64,000 bases of DNA from Thioploca ingrica (GTDB lineage Bacteria > Pseudomonadota > Gammaproteobacteria > Beggiatoales > Beggiatoaceae): NCBI GenBank assembly GCA_000828835.1, contig AP014633.1, positions 3,844,001 through 3,908,000 on the forward strand, read 5' to 3'. This document shows positions 48,046-57,749 of the stretch, piece by piece. Each line of letters begins with the position of its first letter. The first letter of the stretch is position 1. The position numbers were made by a program, and so were the translations under genes. Below the pieces are notes generated by a model. It was not told the DNA's origin, made no database searches, and worked only from the letters and a program-made list of their open reading frames with translations.

Positions 48046-48492
48046 CTACCTCGAATTCGACAAAATAAACAGTGCGGCTTGTAAAGCCAGGCTGTATCCT
48101 TGGGCACCCAATCCGCTGATAACCCCGATAGCAATATCAGAGAAATAAGAATGATGTCGGAAGGGTTCACGGGCATGAACATTAGATAAATGAACTTCAA
48201 TAAAGGGAATAGCTACCGCTAATAAAGCATCGCGTAAAGCAATACTGGTATGGGTGAAAGCCGCCGGATTGATTATAATAAAATCAATTTGCTGATGATG
48301 AGCTAAATGGATTTGCTCTATAAGCTGGTATTCCGCATTACTTTGAAAAGGGGTGAGCTGGTGGCCGGCAGTTTGAGCCATCTCAACAAGCTGTTGGTTA
48401 ATGCTTGTTAAGTTAGTTTGACCATAATGCTTCGGTTCGCGCTCACCCAATAAATTAAGATTCGGGCCATGTAGCACGAGTATATTAAACAT
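48046..48492 (-). CDS. aroQ: Type II 3-dehydroquinate dehydratase
   Basis: A 148-residue enzyme of the shikimate pathway converting 3-dehydroquinate to 3-dehydroshikimate. Motifs: [38 protein letters not shown] and [20 protein letters not shown] with the catalytic residues, then [16 protein letters not shown]. It heads the aroQ-accB-accC operon. The N-terminal start is the ATG two codons before ILVLHGPN. Confidence 0.97.
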   Translation of the reverse strand: MFNILVLHGPNLNLLGEREPKHYGQTNLTSINQQLVEMAQTAGHQLTPFQSNAEYQLIEQIHLAHHQQIDFIIINPAAFTHTSIALRDALLAVAIPFIEVHLSNVHAREPFRHHSYFSDIAIGVISGLGAQGYSLALQAALFILSNSR

Positions 48493-48799
48493 AGAGAAAT
48501 CAGTTTAACTAAAGTGAATGGAATGATCAGATATTTGTTTACAATACCATACGTTGATGCACAATAATGCAAGTTGTCATCGTTATTTCTTGATCGACAT
48601 ATTATGTTTCAGTTTTATTAATAGTACCGACTTACTCCTCATCCTTTTAAATATTCAGTGAGCAATTCACTGAGAGGGTAATTTACCTCGGGTTGTTACC
48701 CAAGCAATTTATTTCAACCGTTACTAAGTAAAGTGAGCATGATTTTGGGCACAGACACAATCTGGAGATGTTGTGGTTTTTATAATCAACCCCGGGTGA
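48493..48799. other. Divergent promoter region aroQ / kinase
   Basis: This is the divergent spacer between aroQ and the kinase gene. No coding frame, repeat or RNA gene seen; both promoters should lie here. Confidence 0.45.
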
Positions 48800-51454
48800 A
48801 TGAGAGTGAATAACCTAACCGTAACAACATCAAAACTGAATACCCTTTGCATCCGTTGTATGCAGGCTCAAGTTCGGTCCGGGTTGTGCCCCCAATGTGG
48901 TTATAATGAACATAAATATCAAGCGCATCCTTTGTATCTTCAACCGAGGACGCTATTAAAAAACCAATATATTATAGGGCTTCCCTTGGGTCAAGGGGGA
49001 TTTGGCGTTACTTATCTGGGTTTAGATCAATGGTTGCAGAAAAAAGTAGCCATTAAAGAATATCTTCCGGTAGCCCTGGCAACGCGTAATATTCTTAACT
49101 CGAACATTGTACCACTGAAACCACAAGAAGAAAATTTTCGCCAAGGAATACAATTTTTTATAAATGAAGCGCGTAATTTGGCTAAATTTGATCATCCCCA
49201 TATTGTTAGAATAATTAACTTTTTTGAAGAAAATCAAACCGGTTATATGGTGATGGATTATCTAGCTGGAACTCATTTAGCCGCTATGCTTAGCCAAGGT
49301 AATAACCGCTTGCCAATCGAGGCAGCACTTAATATGGTTTTGCCTATTTTGGATGCGTTAGCCCAAGTTCATGCCCAACATATTTATCATCGTGATATTT
49401 CTCTACAAAATATTCTGATTTTACCCACCGGTGAACCCATTTTAATTGACTTTGGCGCTGCTCGGCATATTGTCGGCGAATATACTCGCAGTTTAGATCT
49501 AGTTCTTAAACATGGCTATTCGCCATTGGAACAATATTCTGGTAAGGGTAAAATTGGTCCCTGGACCGATATTTATGCTTGTGGTGCTTTATTATATCTG
49601 CTCATTACCGGTCAATTACCACCCGCCGCAACGGACCGTTTTGGTGGCGAGCGCCTTATCGCACCAATTGAACTGGGAATAGCCATTTCTCCAAGCATCA
49701 ATGAGGCGATTATGTTGGCGCTAGCCATTCGGATTGAAGATCGGTTTCAAACAGTTCAAGACTTTAAAGCCGCCTTACAAGGTCAAATTGCCTTATCTCC
49801 AGCCACAACTGCAACCGTTTCTAAATCAGGAAATAACCATAACCTGCGTTGGCAGTTTAAAAAAATAGTCATGGTGGTCGTCACGAGCATTTTATTATTA
49901 ACCTTAGTGGGGTTGTTCTTTTATCAACGAGAACCTTCTCTACTCCAATCTTTATTAACACAAGCTCAAGTGCAGTGGGAAAATAACCAAATAACGCAAC
50001 CGGTTGGAGATAATGCCTACGAAACTTATCAACAAATACTGGCCATTGCGCCTAATCAGGTTGAAGCACAAGCGGGTATCCTAAAAATTGTTAAATATTA
50101 TGAACAACTCGCTCGTAATAACCAGCAGGCCAAGAAGTTAACCGACAGTTTAGCTAACATTAAACAAGGCTTACAAATCATGCCAAATTACCTGCCATTA
50201 CAGCTACTTGAACAACAGTTGCAGCAAGCACTTGCCCAGCAACAACCGGTAAAAATACGCGCTGAGCAAATTAAACAACTCTTGAATCAGGCTGATAAGC
50301 AATTAACCCTATTACAACTCGAAGCCGCTTATCAAACTTATCAAGCCGTTTTAAATCTTGAACCTCATAATCAATTAGCACCGGAGGGTATTAAAAGAAT
50401 TGCGGAAAAATATGTGCAATTGGCACAATCAGAACAAGAAAATACCAAAAAGTTATTATTCATTAATGAAGGATTAGAAAGATTTCCTCATCATGAAAAA
50501 TTACTCGCTTTGCAACAAAAATTAACCGATTCACAATATATACAACAGCAACACATTGAAATATTAGTTAAAAAAGCAGAGCAGCAATTGGCAGCATTAC
50601 GTCTAACCACACCCGCCGGTGATAATGCTTATGAAACCTATCAAGAGATATTAAAACGGGTTCCTGAACATCCAGCGGCTAAAGCTGGGTTGATAAAAAT
50701 AGCCGACCAGTATGAACAACTGGCTCAAATTGACCAAGAGCATTTAGATAAAAAATTGGCTTTGATTAACAAAGGTCTCCAGGTATTTCCCAACCATGCG
50801 GGATTATTGGCGCTCAATCAAACAATAAGAGAACAAATACAGCGTAAGGTAGTTGATTCCGAGCAACCCGCTGTGGCAACGGAACTCAATCCCTCCACCC
50901 CATTACCACCACCTTTAGTTTCAAAATCTCCACTACCCGTTTTAGACCCAGTGAATAAGTTATCGCCGACTCCCTTACCGCAACCGTTTTCTGCACCGGT
51001 TTCTAAGTCGCAATTACCTTCAATTCATGTCAAGAAACCACAAGATGAATTACCACAAGCTTCGCAATCGCTTTCCTCTGCAAAACCAGGGGCGACACCG
51101 GCAACTCATAACGTAGTAGAAGAACTGTTGGTTATTGCCAAACAACACGTTGAAGCTAATCAATTCGATGCGGCTTATCAAACTTACCAGAATATTTTAA
51201 CCATAACACCTCAAAATGAATCAGCCAAAATCGGCTTGCAGCAACTGGCTCATCATTATGAACAATTAGCCCAATTAAAAAGTAACCAGGGGGATTTAGA
51301 AACGAGTTTATTATTAATTAACAAAGGATTATTAGCTTATCCCACTCACCAAGGCTTGTTAACTTTGCAAGAAGAAATTAAGCGGCGCTTAACAGAAAAA
51401 ACTAATTCTAATATCCAGCAACCATCGCATCTTATTTTTACCCCTTCTTTTTAA
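48800..51454 (+). CDS. Membrane-anchored Ser/Thr protein kinase with TPR-like repeats
   Basis: An 884-residue protein. An N-terminal zinc ribbon (LCIRCMQAQVRSGLCPQCGY) precedes the kinase domain (~50-310): GLPLGQGGFGVTYLG (P-loop), VAIKEYLP (Lys), HRDISLQN with His197/Asp199, DFGAARH at Asp217. The HRD-I-S variant, lacking the Lys of HRDLKxxN, is common in this bacterial kinase group. A TM helix at ~356-376 (VMVVVTSILLLTLVGLFFY) is followed by four repeated TPR-like units (QVEWENNQ-type, each with AYETYQxIL or AYQTYQ and xYEQLAQ). A Pro-rich linker separates units three and four. The extracytoplasmic repeats probably bind a partner protein or peptidoglycan. Substrates unknown. Confidence 0.9.
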   Translation: MRVNNLTVTTSKLNTLCIRCMQAQVRSGLCPQCGYNEHKYQAHPLYLQPRTLLKNQYIIGLPLGQGGFGVTYLGLDQWLQKKVAIKEYLPVALATRNILNSNIVPLKPQEENFRQGIQFFINEARNLAKFDHPHIVRIINFFEENQTGYMVMDYLAGTHLAAMLSQGNNRLPIEAALNMVLPILDALAQVHAQHIYHRDISLQNILILPTGEPILIDFGAARHIVGEYTRSLDLVLKHGYSPLEQYSGKGKIGPWTDIYACGALLYLLITGQLPPAATDRFGGERLIAPIELGIAISPSINEAIMLALAIRIEDRFQTVQDFKAALQGQIALSPATTATVSKSGNNHNLRWQFKKIVMVVVTSILLLTLVGLFFYQREPSLLQSLLTQAQVQWENNQITQPVGDNAYETYQQILAIAPNQVEAQAGILKIVKYYEQLARNNQQAKKLTDSLANIKQGLQIMPNYLPLQLLEQQLQQALAQQQPVKIRAEQIKQLLNQADKQLTLLQLEAAYQTYQAVLNLEPHNQLAPEGIKRIAEKYVQLAQSEQENTKKLLFINEGLERFPHHEKLLALQQKLTDSQYIQQQHIEILVKKAEQQLAALRLTTPAGDNAYETYQEILKRVPEHPAAKAGLIKIADQYEQLAQIDQEHLDKKLALINKGLQVFPNHAGLLALNQTIREQIQRKVVDSEQPAVATELNPSTPLPPPLVSKSPLPVLDPVNKLSPTPLPQPFSAPVSKSQLPSIHVKKPQDELPQASQSLSSAKPGATPATHNVVEELLVIAKQHVEANQFDAAYQTYQNILTITPQNESAKIGLQQLAHHYEQLAQLKSNQGDLETSLLLINKGLLAYPTHQGLLTLQEEIKRRLTEKTNSNIQQPSHLIFTPSF

Positions 51455-51471
51455 TACATCAAATAAGTCAA

Positions 51472-51561
51472 GTAGGGTGTGTTAGCAAAGCGTAACGCAC
51501 CATTTTGAGTTTAAAAAATCGGTGCGTTACGGCGCAAAAAGATGCACCTAACGCACCCTAC
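51472..51561. repeat. MITE-like element with gtagggtgcgttag ends
   Basis: Left end gtagggtgtgttagcaaagc and right end acctaacgcaccctac are imperfect inverted copies; an inner pair taacgcacc / ggtgcgtta also matches. The ~90-base element lies just after the kinase stop, where it could act as a terminator. Related sequence at 52266-52300. Confidence 0.65.
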
Positions 51562-51731
51562 CTCGCTGTATTACTTATTGTTTTCATTTAATGTTTAATT
51601 TTTATCCAAAACATTTAAAATGAGAAATATAGATAATTCATTTAACTTAAGTTACTTTAATATTTTTCATTACAGTAACTTAAATCTGATAACCAATTTG
51701 TTGAAAATAAATTTATTAATTAAACCTAAAT

Positions 51732-51995
51732 CTATTTATATGATTTAACAATACCGTCGTAATATCCTTTGGCATAAGCAGCATGAGGACTTTTATGTCG
51801 GACAGTTCCGGCTTGACTAAGTGGCAAATTATCCAAATCAATATTTAGATGTTCCTTTCTATTCAAGCCGTCTTGAAATCCATTTTCATATGCACAACCA
51901 GCACATTTGTGTCTTCCATAACCACCTTGATCTATTGGGAAATCCTCAAAAAAATCCCAATATCTATGTTCTTTTACACATAATGAATTATTCAT
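51732..51995 (-). CDS. Small protein with an internal duplication
   Basis: An 87-residue soluble protein. Two halves share one pattern: DQGGYGRHKCAGCAYENGFQ-DG and SQAGTVRHKSPHAAYAKGYYDG, i.e. (D/S)QxGxxRHKxxxxAYxxGxxDG. The first copy carries a CAGC pair, the second has lost the cysteines. I do not recognise the family, but the duplicated RHK...AYxxG...DG motif suggests a small binding domain. It stands alone on the minus strand; upstream lies the repeat-rich region. Confidence 0.6.
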   Translation of the reverse strand: MNNSLCVKEHRYWDFFEDFPIDQGGYGRHKCAGCAYENGFQDGLNRKEHLNIDLDNLPLSQAGTVRHKSPHAAYAKGYYDGIVKSYK

Positions 51996-52622
51996 AAAAT
52001 TCTTGTTTGATAATTTGTTATTACTATCTCATTTATTCTTCCCCTTTTTTCTCCATTGCAATTAATTGCTCTTATATAGCAAAGCTAGGTAAAGAGAATT
52101 ATCATTAAATTATGACCTATTCAGTTATTAAATTATAGTATATTTAGTACGAGTAGGCTAGGTTGAGAAACGCGAAACCCAGCTCTTCATTGAATCCGAA
52201 ACAAGGTGTATGACGCGAAGCTTTACACCCTACGCTGCAATGCCATTAAGCTAGCTAGGTAGCTAGGTAGGGTGCGTTAGCGAAGCGTAACGCACCGTTC
52301 AATCTTAGTTTCAGCAAAAGTAGCGTAACCCAACATTTTCAATGAATTGATGTTGGATCAATCTTTGATTGACCCAACCTACACTGCAATGCCATTCAGT
52401 TAAGAATTCCTCCCTTTGAAAAAGGGGGGGGGCGAGGAGGGATTTAAATGCTGGAAATCTTCAAATCCCCCTCTATCCCCCTTTGAAAAAGGGGGAAGTA
52501 AAGAGCCTTAACTGAATGGCATTGAACCTACGCTGGCTTAAATCCAGTTACCGGTTGTAATCAAGATTAACATTTGTTAACTTAATAGTTTTCAAAGTTA
52601 ATTATTGTTAATTAATCCGCTT
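51996..52622. other. Repeat-rich intergenic region before the efflux operon
   Basis: No gene is seen. From ~52150 it is a patchwork of short repeats: gaaacgcgaaacccagc, gtgtatgacgcgaagcttta with caccctacgctgcaatgcca, taggtagggtgcgttagcga with gcgtaacgcacc (52264-52300), a degenerate aacccaacatt...gttggatcaa...gacccaacctac block (52331-52382), and the element at 52389-52522. The last ~100 bases should hold the tetR operon promoter. Confidence 0.6.
52389..52522. repeat. MITE-like element, perfect 16-bp ends and CCCTTTGAAAAAGGGGG core
   Basis: The end atgccattcagttaag (52389-52404) is matched exactly in inverse by cttaactgaatggcat (52507-52522). Inside, tccctttgaaaaaggggggg and the similar ccccctttgaaaaaggggga (52479-52500) flank a short spacer with ggaggggattt/aaatccccct. 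The same end word cttaacttaatggcag occurs near 16882 and 61711. Confidence 0.75.
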
Positions 52623-53240
52623 ATGAATAGTAATCATTCTTGTTTTAAATCGGATACCAAAAACATTATTCTCGACGAAGCAATTCCTTTATTTGCTAAA
52701 CGTGGCTATAGCAATGTTTCTATGCGTGATATTGCCGAAGTGGTTGGCATTCGTGCGCCAGCACTTTATAACCATTTTAAAAACAAACAAGCTTTGTATC
52801 TGGCGGCAATTTCTCATGCGTTTGCTAACAAAGCAGCCGCACTATCGGCCGTATTTGCTACGCCCGCTACGCCGCCGGAGTTATTGCAAAAGTTTGTGGT
52901 GTGCTTGTGTGAAAGTGTTAGCCAGGATCCCAATTTTCGTTTGTTGATTCAACGCGAACTCTTGGATGGTGACGAAGCCCGCTTACAAGTGTTAGCTAAA
53001 GAAATATTTGCAGAACAATTTGAAACGGCTAAACGCCTAGCCGAACAACTCGATCCCACCTGTGATGCTCACATGTTGACTATTTCGATTATGGGACTGG
53101 TATTACACCACTTTGAACTCGGTCCATTACGGCGTTTCTTTCCCGGTAGTCGAGCAGAACACGAAGATCCTCAATATATCGCCAAGCACATTACCCGATT
53201 GCTGTTAAAAGGAGTAGTGGGAGCGCATGAACACGAATAA
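52623..53240 (+). CDS. TetR-family repressor of the RND efflux operon
   Basis: A 205-residue regulator. The ATG at 52623 is used; a TTG at 52605 would add six residues. The helix-turn-helix is in the N-terminal third: GYSNVSMRDIAEVVGIRAPALYNHFKNKQALY. The C-terminal helical domain should bind the inducer. Its last 14 bases overlap the MFP gene, so repressor, adaptor and pump are one operon, the usual autoregulated arrangement for drug or metabolite efflux. The inducing compound is unknown. Confidence 0.93.
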   Translation: MNSNHSCFKSDTKNIILDEAIPLFAKRGYSNVSMRDIAEVVGIRAPALYNHFKNKQALYLAAISHAFANKAAALSAVFATPATPPELLQKFVVCLCESVSQDPNFRLLIQRELLDGDEARLQVLAKEIFAEQFETAKRLAEQLDPTCDAHMLTISIMGLVLHHFELGPLRRFFPGSRAEHEDPQYIAKHITRLLLKGVVGAHEHE

Positions 53241-54312
53241 CCGAACGATACTAAAATGGCTCGGTGGATGGCTACTATTCGTTTGCCTGTATCTGAGCGC
53301 TAGTGCTCAAGATGAATCACCAACCAATGCGGTTTCGGTAACTGTCACGCAATCGACTCGTCGTGCTTTGGAAGTGACCGTAGAAGTATTAGGAGACTTA
53401 GAAAGTTTGGCACAACCCACCATAGCCGCTGAAATCAGCGGGCAAGTCGTGGCACTCAACGCCGATGAAGGGAATAGTGTCCAACAAGGTCAAACCTTGG
53501 CAGAGATCGACGCTAAACCCTATCAACTCGCTTTGGCAAGAGAACAAGCGGAACAACAGCGGCTACAAGCCTTAATTAAAAATCAGCAACTGACTCTCGA
53601 TCGTTATCAAAACTTAGTGCAAAAAAATGCTTCTGCGCGGAGTGAACTCGATAAAGTGGAAACAGATTCCGCCGTATTACAGGCAGAATTAGCGGGTGTT
53701 CAAGTGCGTCTCGAAGAAGCTCAATATAATTTGTCTAAAACGGTTATCACCAGTCCAGTAACGGGCACTATTCAGCGGCGGCCGGTTTCGGTAGGTGACT
53801 ATTTGCAACCGGGAACGCCACTGTTTCAAATCGTCACGATTACACCATTGCGAGCACGTCTATATTTTCCCGAAACTTTGGCAGCACAAATTCACCCCGG
53901 TTTGCCCATTAACCTAACAATTCCAGGACAAGCTAAACAATCGGTTAAGGCAGTTATCACGGCTTTACGCCCGATGCTCGATACCCGCAACCGGGCTCTA
54001 GAAGCATTAGCAGAATTTGACAATCCGGGCAATTGGAAACCGGGTTATAGTATTAAAGCAGTTGTAATTCTAGAAAGGCGACCACGTGCAGTGATGGTTC
54101 CAGCCGGTGCCTTGGTAAGACGACCTGCGGGTACCGTGGTCTATCGCATTGTGAATAATCGTGCTGAACCACGGGTAGTACAAACCGGTCGGCGCGACGG
54201 GGAATGGATTGAAATCCTCAGCGGAATCGGAGTGGGTGAAACCATCGCCTTAGACGGTGCTGGTTTTCTGACCGAAGGTGTACCCGTGAGTGTACGGGAG
54301 AAAAATCCATGA
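53227..54312 (+). CDS. RND efflux periplasmic adaptor (membrane fusion protein)
   Basis: A 361-residue MFP with an N-terminal signal sequence (ILKWLGGWLLFVCLYLSASAQ). The lipoyl half-motifs are VAEISGQVVALNADEGNSVQ and TVITSPVTGTIQRRPVSVG, with a short coiled-coil hairpin (LIKNQQLTLDRYQNLVQKNA ... LEEAQYNLS) between them, then beta-barrel and membrane-proximal domains. It links the inner-membrane pump to an outer-membrane channel. Start overlaps tetR by 14 bases and its end overlaps the pump by 4. No TolC-type gene is in the window. Confidence 0.95.
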   Translation: MNTNNRTILKWLGGWLLFVCLYLSASAQDESPTNAVSVTVTQSTRRALEVTVEVLGDLESLAQPTIAAEISGQVVALNADEGNSVQQGQTLAEIDAKPYQLALAREQAEQQRLQALIKNQQLTLDRYQNLVQKNASARSELDKVETDSAVLQAELAGVQVRLEEAQYNLSKTVITSPVTGTIQRRPVSVGDYLQPGTPLFQIVTITPLRARLYFPETLAAQIHPGLPINLTIPGQAKQSVKAVITALRPMLDTRNRALEALAEFDNPGNWKPGYSIKAVVILERRPRAVMVPAGALVRRPAGTVVYRIVNNRAEPRVVQTGRRDGEWIEILSGIGVGETIALDGAGFLTEGVPVSVREKNP

Positions 54313-57300
54313 CTTTACCCGAAATTTCAGTACGTCGCCATGTGTTGGCGTATATGTTAAGTGGCGTATTAATTCTGTACGGAATCATCAGTTATCAACG
54401 CATCGGTGTCGATCGCTTTCCGTCTATTGATTTTCCGCTGTTGTCAGTAACCACTACCTTACCGGGAGCCAATCCCAGTGTAGTAGATGCTTCAGTGACT
54501 AATCTGATCGAGTCAGCCGTTAATAGTGTCTCTGGCATTGAAAGTATTCAATCCATGTCCTTGCCCAGTGTATCGGTAGTCGTTATCCAATTTATCCTGG
54601 AAAAAAACGTTGATGTCGCTTTCAACGAAGTGCAGGCTAAGATTAACGCTATCCTAAGAAATTTGCCAGAAGACAGTGATCCGCCCGTCGTTGCCAAAAT
54701 GGAAATGGGCAGCGCGCCGATTATGTGGTTGGCTTTGCAGGGTGATCGGACTTCGCAGCAACTCAATCAATATGCGCGTTATGTCATTAAGAAGCGCTTA
54801 GAAACTATCAATGGCGTGGGAGACGTCGTGATTGGGGGTGACCGGGAACGGACTATTCGTGTCCATTTGAACATTGAGCGGATGGCGTCTCTCAGTGTGA
54901 GTGTCCAGGAAGTTATTCAAGCGTTTCGACGCGAACATATCAAATTACCAGGTGGTTATCTAAGCGGATCGCAACGTGAAGATCTGCTGAAATTAGATTT
55001 AGAATTTCACAATTTAACCGAATTACAACAATTGATTGTCGCTTACCGGGGTAACTTGCCGGTTTATTTGCATGAAATTGCTGACATTGAAGACGGATTA
55101 GAAGACAATCGCCGCTTTGCGAGCTTTAACGGTAAACCGGCGGTGGGAATTGGCATTATCAAAATCAGCAACGCCAACACAGTTGCCATTATTGAAGAGG
55201 TTAAAAACCGTTTAGAAACCGAAATTCTGCCACAACTACCACCAGGAATGACTTTACAGGTTGCTTCTGACAATGCTGCCATTATTTTAGAGATTGTTAA
55301 TGCGTTAAAAGAACACTTGGTAGAAGGCACTTTATTAGCGGCACTCGTCGTTTGGTTGTTTCTAAGAAGTTTGCGTGCAACCCTGATTGTTGCTACGGCT
55401 ATTCCAGTCTCACTGTTAGGTGCTATTGCTGCCCTCTATTTTGCGGGTTACACTTTTAATATCATGACTTTGTTGGGATTACTGCTGTTGATTGGGGTGG
55501 TGGTAGACGATGCCATTGTCGTTTTAGAAAACATTTTTCGGCATCGTGAAGAAGACCTGACGGGTAATCCCACTGAATTGGCTATCACCGGTGCTAATCA
55601 AGTGGTATTTGCCGTACTCGCTGCTACCTTTACCCTCGTCTCACTTTTTGCCACCGTGGTTTTCATGGAAGGGATTATTGGTCGCTTTATGCAACCTTTC
55701 GCGGTGGTGGTCAGTTTAGGGGTATTAGTTTCTCTGTTTATTTCAGTGACATTGACTCCCATGCTATGCGCCCGTTATTTGAGAGTTAGTCATCGACATG
55801 GTTGGTTATATCGGTTGTTAGAAGCTATTTTTCAAGGGATGGAAAAGCTTTACCGAGGCATTCTTTACTTGGCTTTACGTTTTCGGGTGGTGGTCATACT
55901 GCTGGCGATAGCGGTAGTGTACAGCAGTGGTTGGTTCCTTAGCCAATTGGGTAAAGGATTTACGCCAGACGAAGATGAAGGGCGTTTTCTAGTCTCTTTC
56001 AAAACACCGCTCGGTTCAACTTTGGAGTACACCGTCGACCGTTTACAGGCGATTGAAAAGGTGCTCAATCAGTATCCGGAGGTGAAAAACGTCTTCAGCA
56101 CTATCGGCACTGGCGAAACGGGGCGAGTGAACGAAGGGTCGATATTTACTCAATTGGTCGCCCGGGAGCAACGCAACCGTCGGCAATCCGAATTAATCAA
56201 GGCGGTGCGTCAACAATTGATGACTGTTCCTGGCGTACAAGCCTTCGCTTCACCCGTGCCAGATATGAGCGGCGATCGTGGTGAACCTTTACAATTTATC
56301 CTGAAAGGACCAGATTTGTACAAAGTAGCCGATTTAGCCAAACAATTGGAAACTCGGTTACGAAAAATTGCTGCAATTGGTAGCCTTGATATGGAATTAC
56401 AGTTGGAGTTACCTGAACTGAACTTAGAACTGGATCGAGTTAAAGCTGAAAATTTAGGACTGGATACGCAAACCGTAGCAGATGTTCTGCGAGTATTGGT
56501 TGGTGGAGTGGATATTGCCAAATATAATGATGAACCCGGTGATGGTGAACGCTATGATATCCGCTTGAAAGCACAAGAAAACACCTTTGGGCAAATCGCC
56601 GATCTAAATAAAATCTATTTACATACGGCGACCGGACAACGGGTGCGCTTAGATACCATCGCTAATTTCCGACCTTCCCTGGGTGCAGCGGTTATTTCTC
56701 GTTATAATCTCCAATATGCGGCTACCTTTTTTTCGACACCAACTATTTCAGAAGGGGACGCTGCTCAAATCGTTTTACAAGCAGCCGAGCCACTGCTACC
56801 CCCTGGTTATCGCATTGAATTGATTGGTCGCGCGAAAGAATTCGGTAGAACGCTGGGTTATCTCGTATTTGCTTTCGTTACCGGACTGATTTTAGTTTAT
56901 ATGGTATTGGCGAGCCAATTTAATTCCTTTATCCAACCCCTCATTATTATGACCGCACAACCGCTAGCGATTATTGGGGGTGTAGTTGGTTTGTGGTTCA
57001 CTGGAGATTCACTTAACATCTATTCGATGATTGGTTTAGTGTTGCTCGTGGGTTTAGTCGCCAAGAATTCCATTTTACTCATCGATTTGACCAATCAACT
57101 GCGAACGGAAGGGAAAGCGATTCACGAAGCGCTACTTTTAGCTTGCCCCATTCGAATGCGTCCGGTGCTCATGACCTCGCTGACGATTATTCTAGCTTTA
57201 TTGCCCGCTGCACTAGGTTTAGGGGCTGGCGCTGATACGACCGGACCCCTAGCAGTCGCGGTTATTGGTGGCATGATTAGCTCAACTTTGTTAACCCTGG

Positions 57301-57368
57301 TGGTAGTGCCAGTCGTTTATTCACTGATAGAAAATGGTTTGTTGAGGTTGTCGAAATTTCTCGCCTGA
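54309..57368 (+). CDS. RND-family efflux transporter (HAE1-type)
   Basis: A 1019-residue inner-membrane pump with 12 TM helices and two large periplasmic loops. Markers: VNSVSGIESIQSMSL in the porter domain, the proton relay motif GVVVDDAIVVLENIFRHREE in TM4, PFAVVVSLGVLVSLFISVTL in TM6, DEDEGRFLVSF in the second loop, and GLVLLVGLVAKNSILLIDLT in TM10 with the conserved Lys. It belongs to the AcrB/MexB-like hydrophobe-amphiphile class. Substrate cannot be read from sequence. A strong hairpin follows the gene. Confidence 0.96.
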   Translation: MTLPEISVRRHVLAYMLSGVLILYGIISYQRIGVDRFPSIDFPLLSVTTTLPGANPSVVDASVTNLIESAVNSVSGIESIQSMSLPSVSVVVIQFILEKNVDVAFNEVQAKINAILRNLPEDSDPPVVAKMEMGSAPIMWLALQGDRTSQQLNQYARYVIKKRLETINGVGDVVIGGDRERTIRVHLNIERMASLSVSVQEVIQAFRREHIKLPGGYLSGSQREDLLKLDLEFHNLTELQQLIVAYRGNLPVYLHEIADIEDGLEDNRRFASFNGKPAVGIGIIKISNANTVAIIEEVKNRLETEILPQLPPGMTLQVASDNAAIILEIVNALKEHLVEGTLLAALVVWLFLRSLRATLIVATAIPVSLLGAIAALYFAGYTFNIMTLLGLLLLIGVVVDDAIVVLENIFRHREEDLTGNPTELAITGANQVVFAVLAATFTLVSLFATVVFMEGIIGRFMQPFAVVVSLGVLVSLFISVTLTPMLCARYLRVSHRHGWLYRLLEAIFQGMEKLYRGILYLALRFRVVVILLAIAVVYSSGWFLSQLGKGFTPDEDEGRFLVSFKTPLGSTLEYTVDRLQAIEKVLNQYPEVKNVFSTIGTGETGRVNEGSIFTQLVAREQRNRRQSELIKAVRQQLMTVPGVQAFASPVPDMSGDRGEPLQFILKGPDLYKVADLAKQLETRLRKIAAIGSLDMELQLELPELNLELDRVKAENLGLDTQTVADVLRVLVGGVDIAKYNDEPGDGERYDIRLKAQENTFGQIADLNKIYLHTATGQRVRLDTIANFRPSLGAAVISRYNLQYAATFFSTPTISEGDAAQIVLQAAEPLLPPGYRIELIGRAKEFGRTLGYLVFAFVTGLILVYMVLASQFNSFIQPLIIMTAQPLAIIGGVVGLWFTGDSLNIYSMIGLVLLVGLVAKNSILLIDLTNQLRTEGKAIHEALLLACPIRMRPVLMTSLTIILALLPAALGLGAGADTTGPLAVAVIGGMISSTLLTLVVVPVVYSLIENGLLRLSKFLA

Positions 57369-57392
57369 ATCAGAATTTGCAGAATGATAGGA

Positions 57393-57435
57393 TTTATAGA
57401 ATCAGTCGGTTTTAGAAATCAACTGATTCTATAAA
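57393..57435 (+). terminator. Rho-independent terminator of the efflux operon
   Basis: Perfect 14-base arms tttatagaatcagt / actgattctataaa with a 15-base loop, 24 bases after the pump stop, followed by a T-rich tract (gctattattctatttattct). Confidence 0.75.
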
Positions 57436-57497
57436 GCTATTATTCTATTTATTCTATTATTTCGCCTCATCAGGAGCGGTGTAATACATAACTTACT

Positions 57498-57749
57498 TTA
57501 ATGTATTTGATGTATTAATTGAGCAATAATTACTTCATTGCGTTCCTGCCAGTATTGTTCCGGACTGACCCCTAAAGTTTGACAATCCTGAGTTAGAAAG
57601 TCGCATAAATGTTGCAATTTATTACTGGCTTCTTTTCTATTAGAAAGTTGGTTATCAATAACACTTAATGCACCATCTAGCCATTTTTCACAAATTACCC
57701 AGCCATCTGGCATAAGCTCCGTGATAAATTCTTTACCTAAAATATTCAT
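57498..57749 (-). CDS. Small hypothetical protein
   Basis: An 83-residue soluble protein. The ATG at 57749 follows GGAGATTAACATT, so it is chosen over the ATG at 57764 (which lies within that ribosome site). It begins MNILGKEFITELMPDGWVIC and has a helical C-terminus (LQHLCDFLTQDCQTLGVSPE then YWQERNEVIIAQLIHQIH). No family recognised. It converges on the efflux operon terminator. Confidence 0.55.
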   Translation of the reverse strand: MNILGKEFITELMPDGWVICEKWLDGALSVIDNQLSNRKEASNKLQHLCDFLTQDCQTLGVSPEQYWQERNEVIIAQLIHQIH

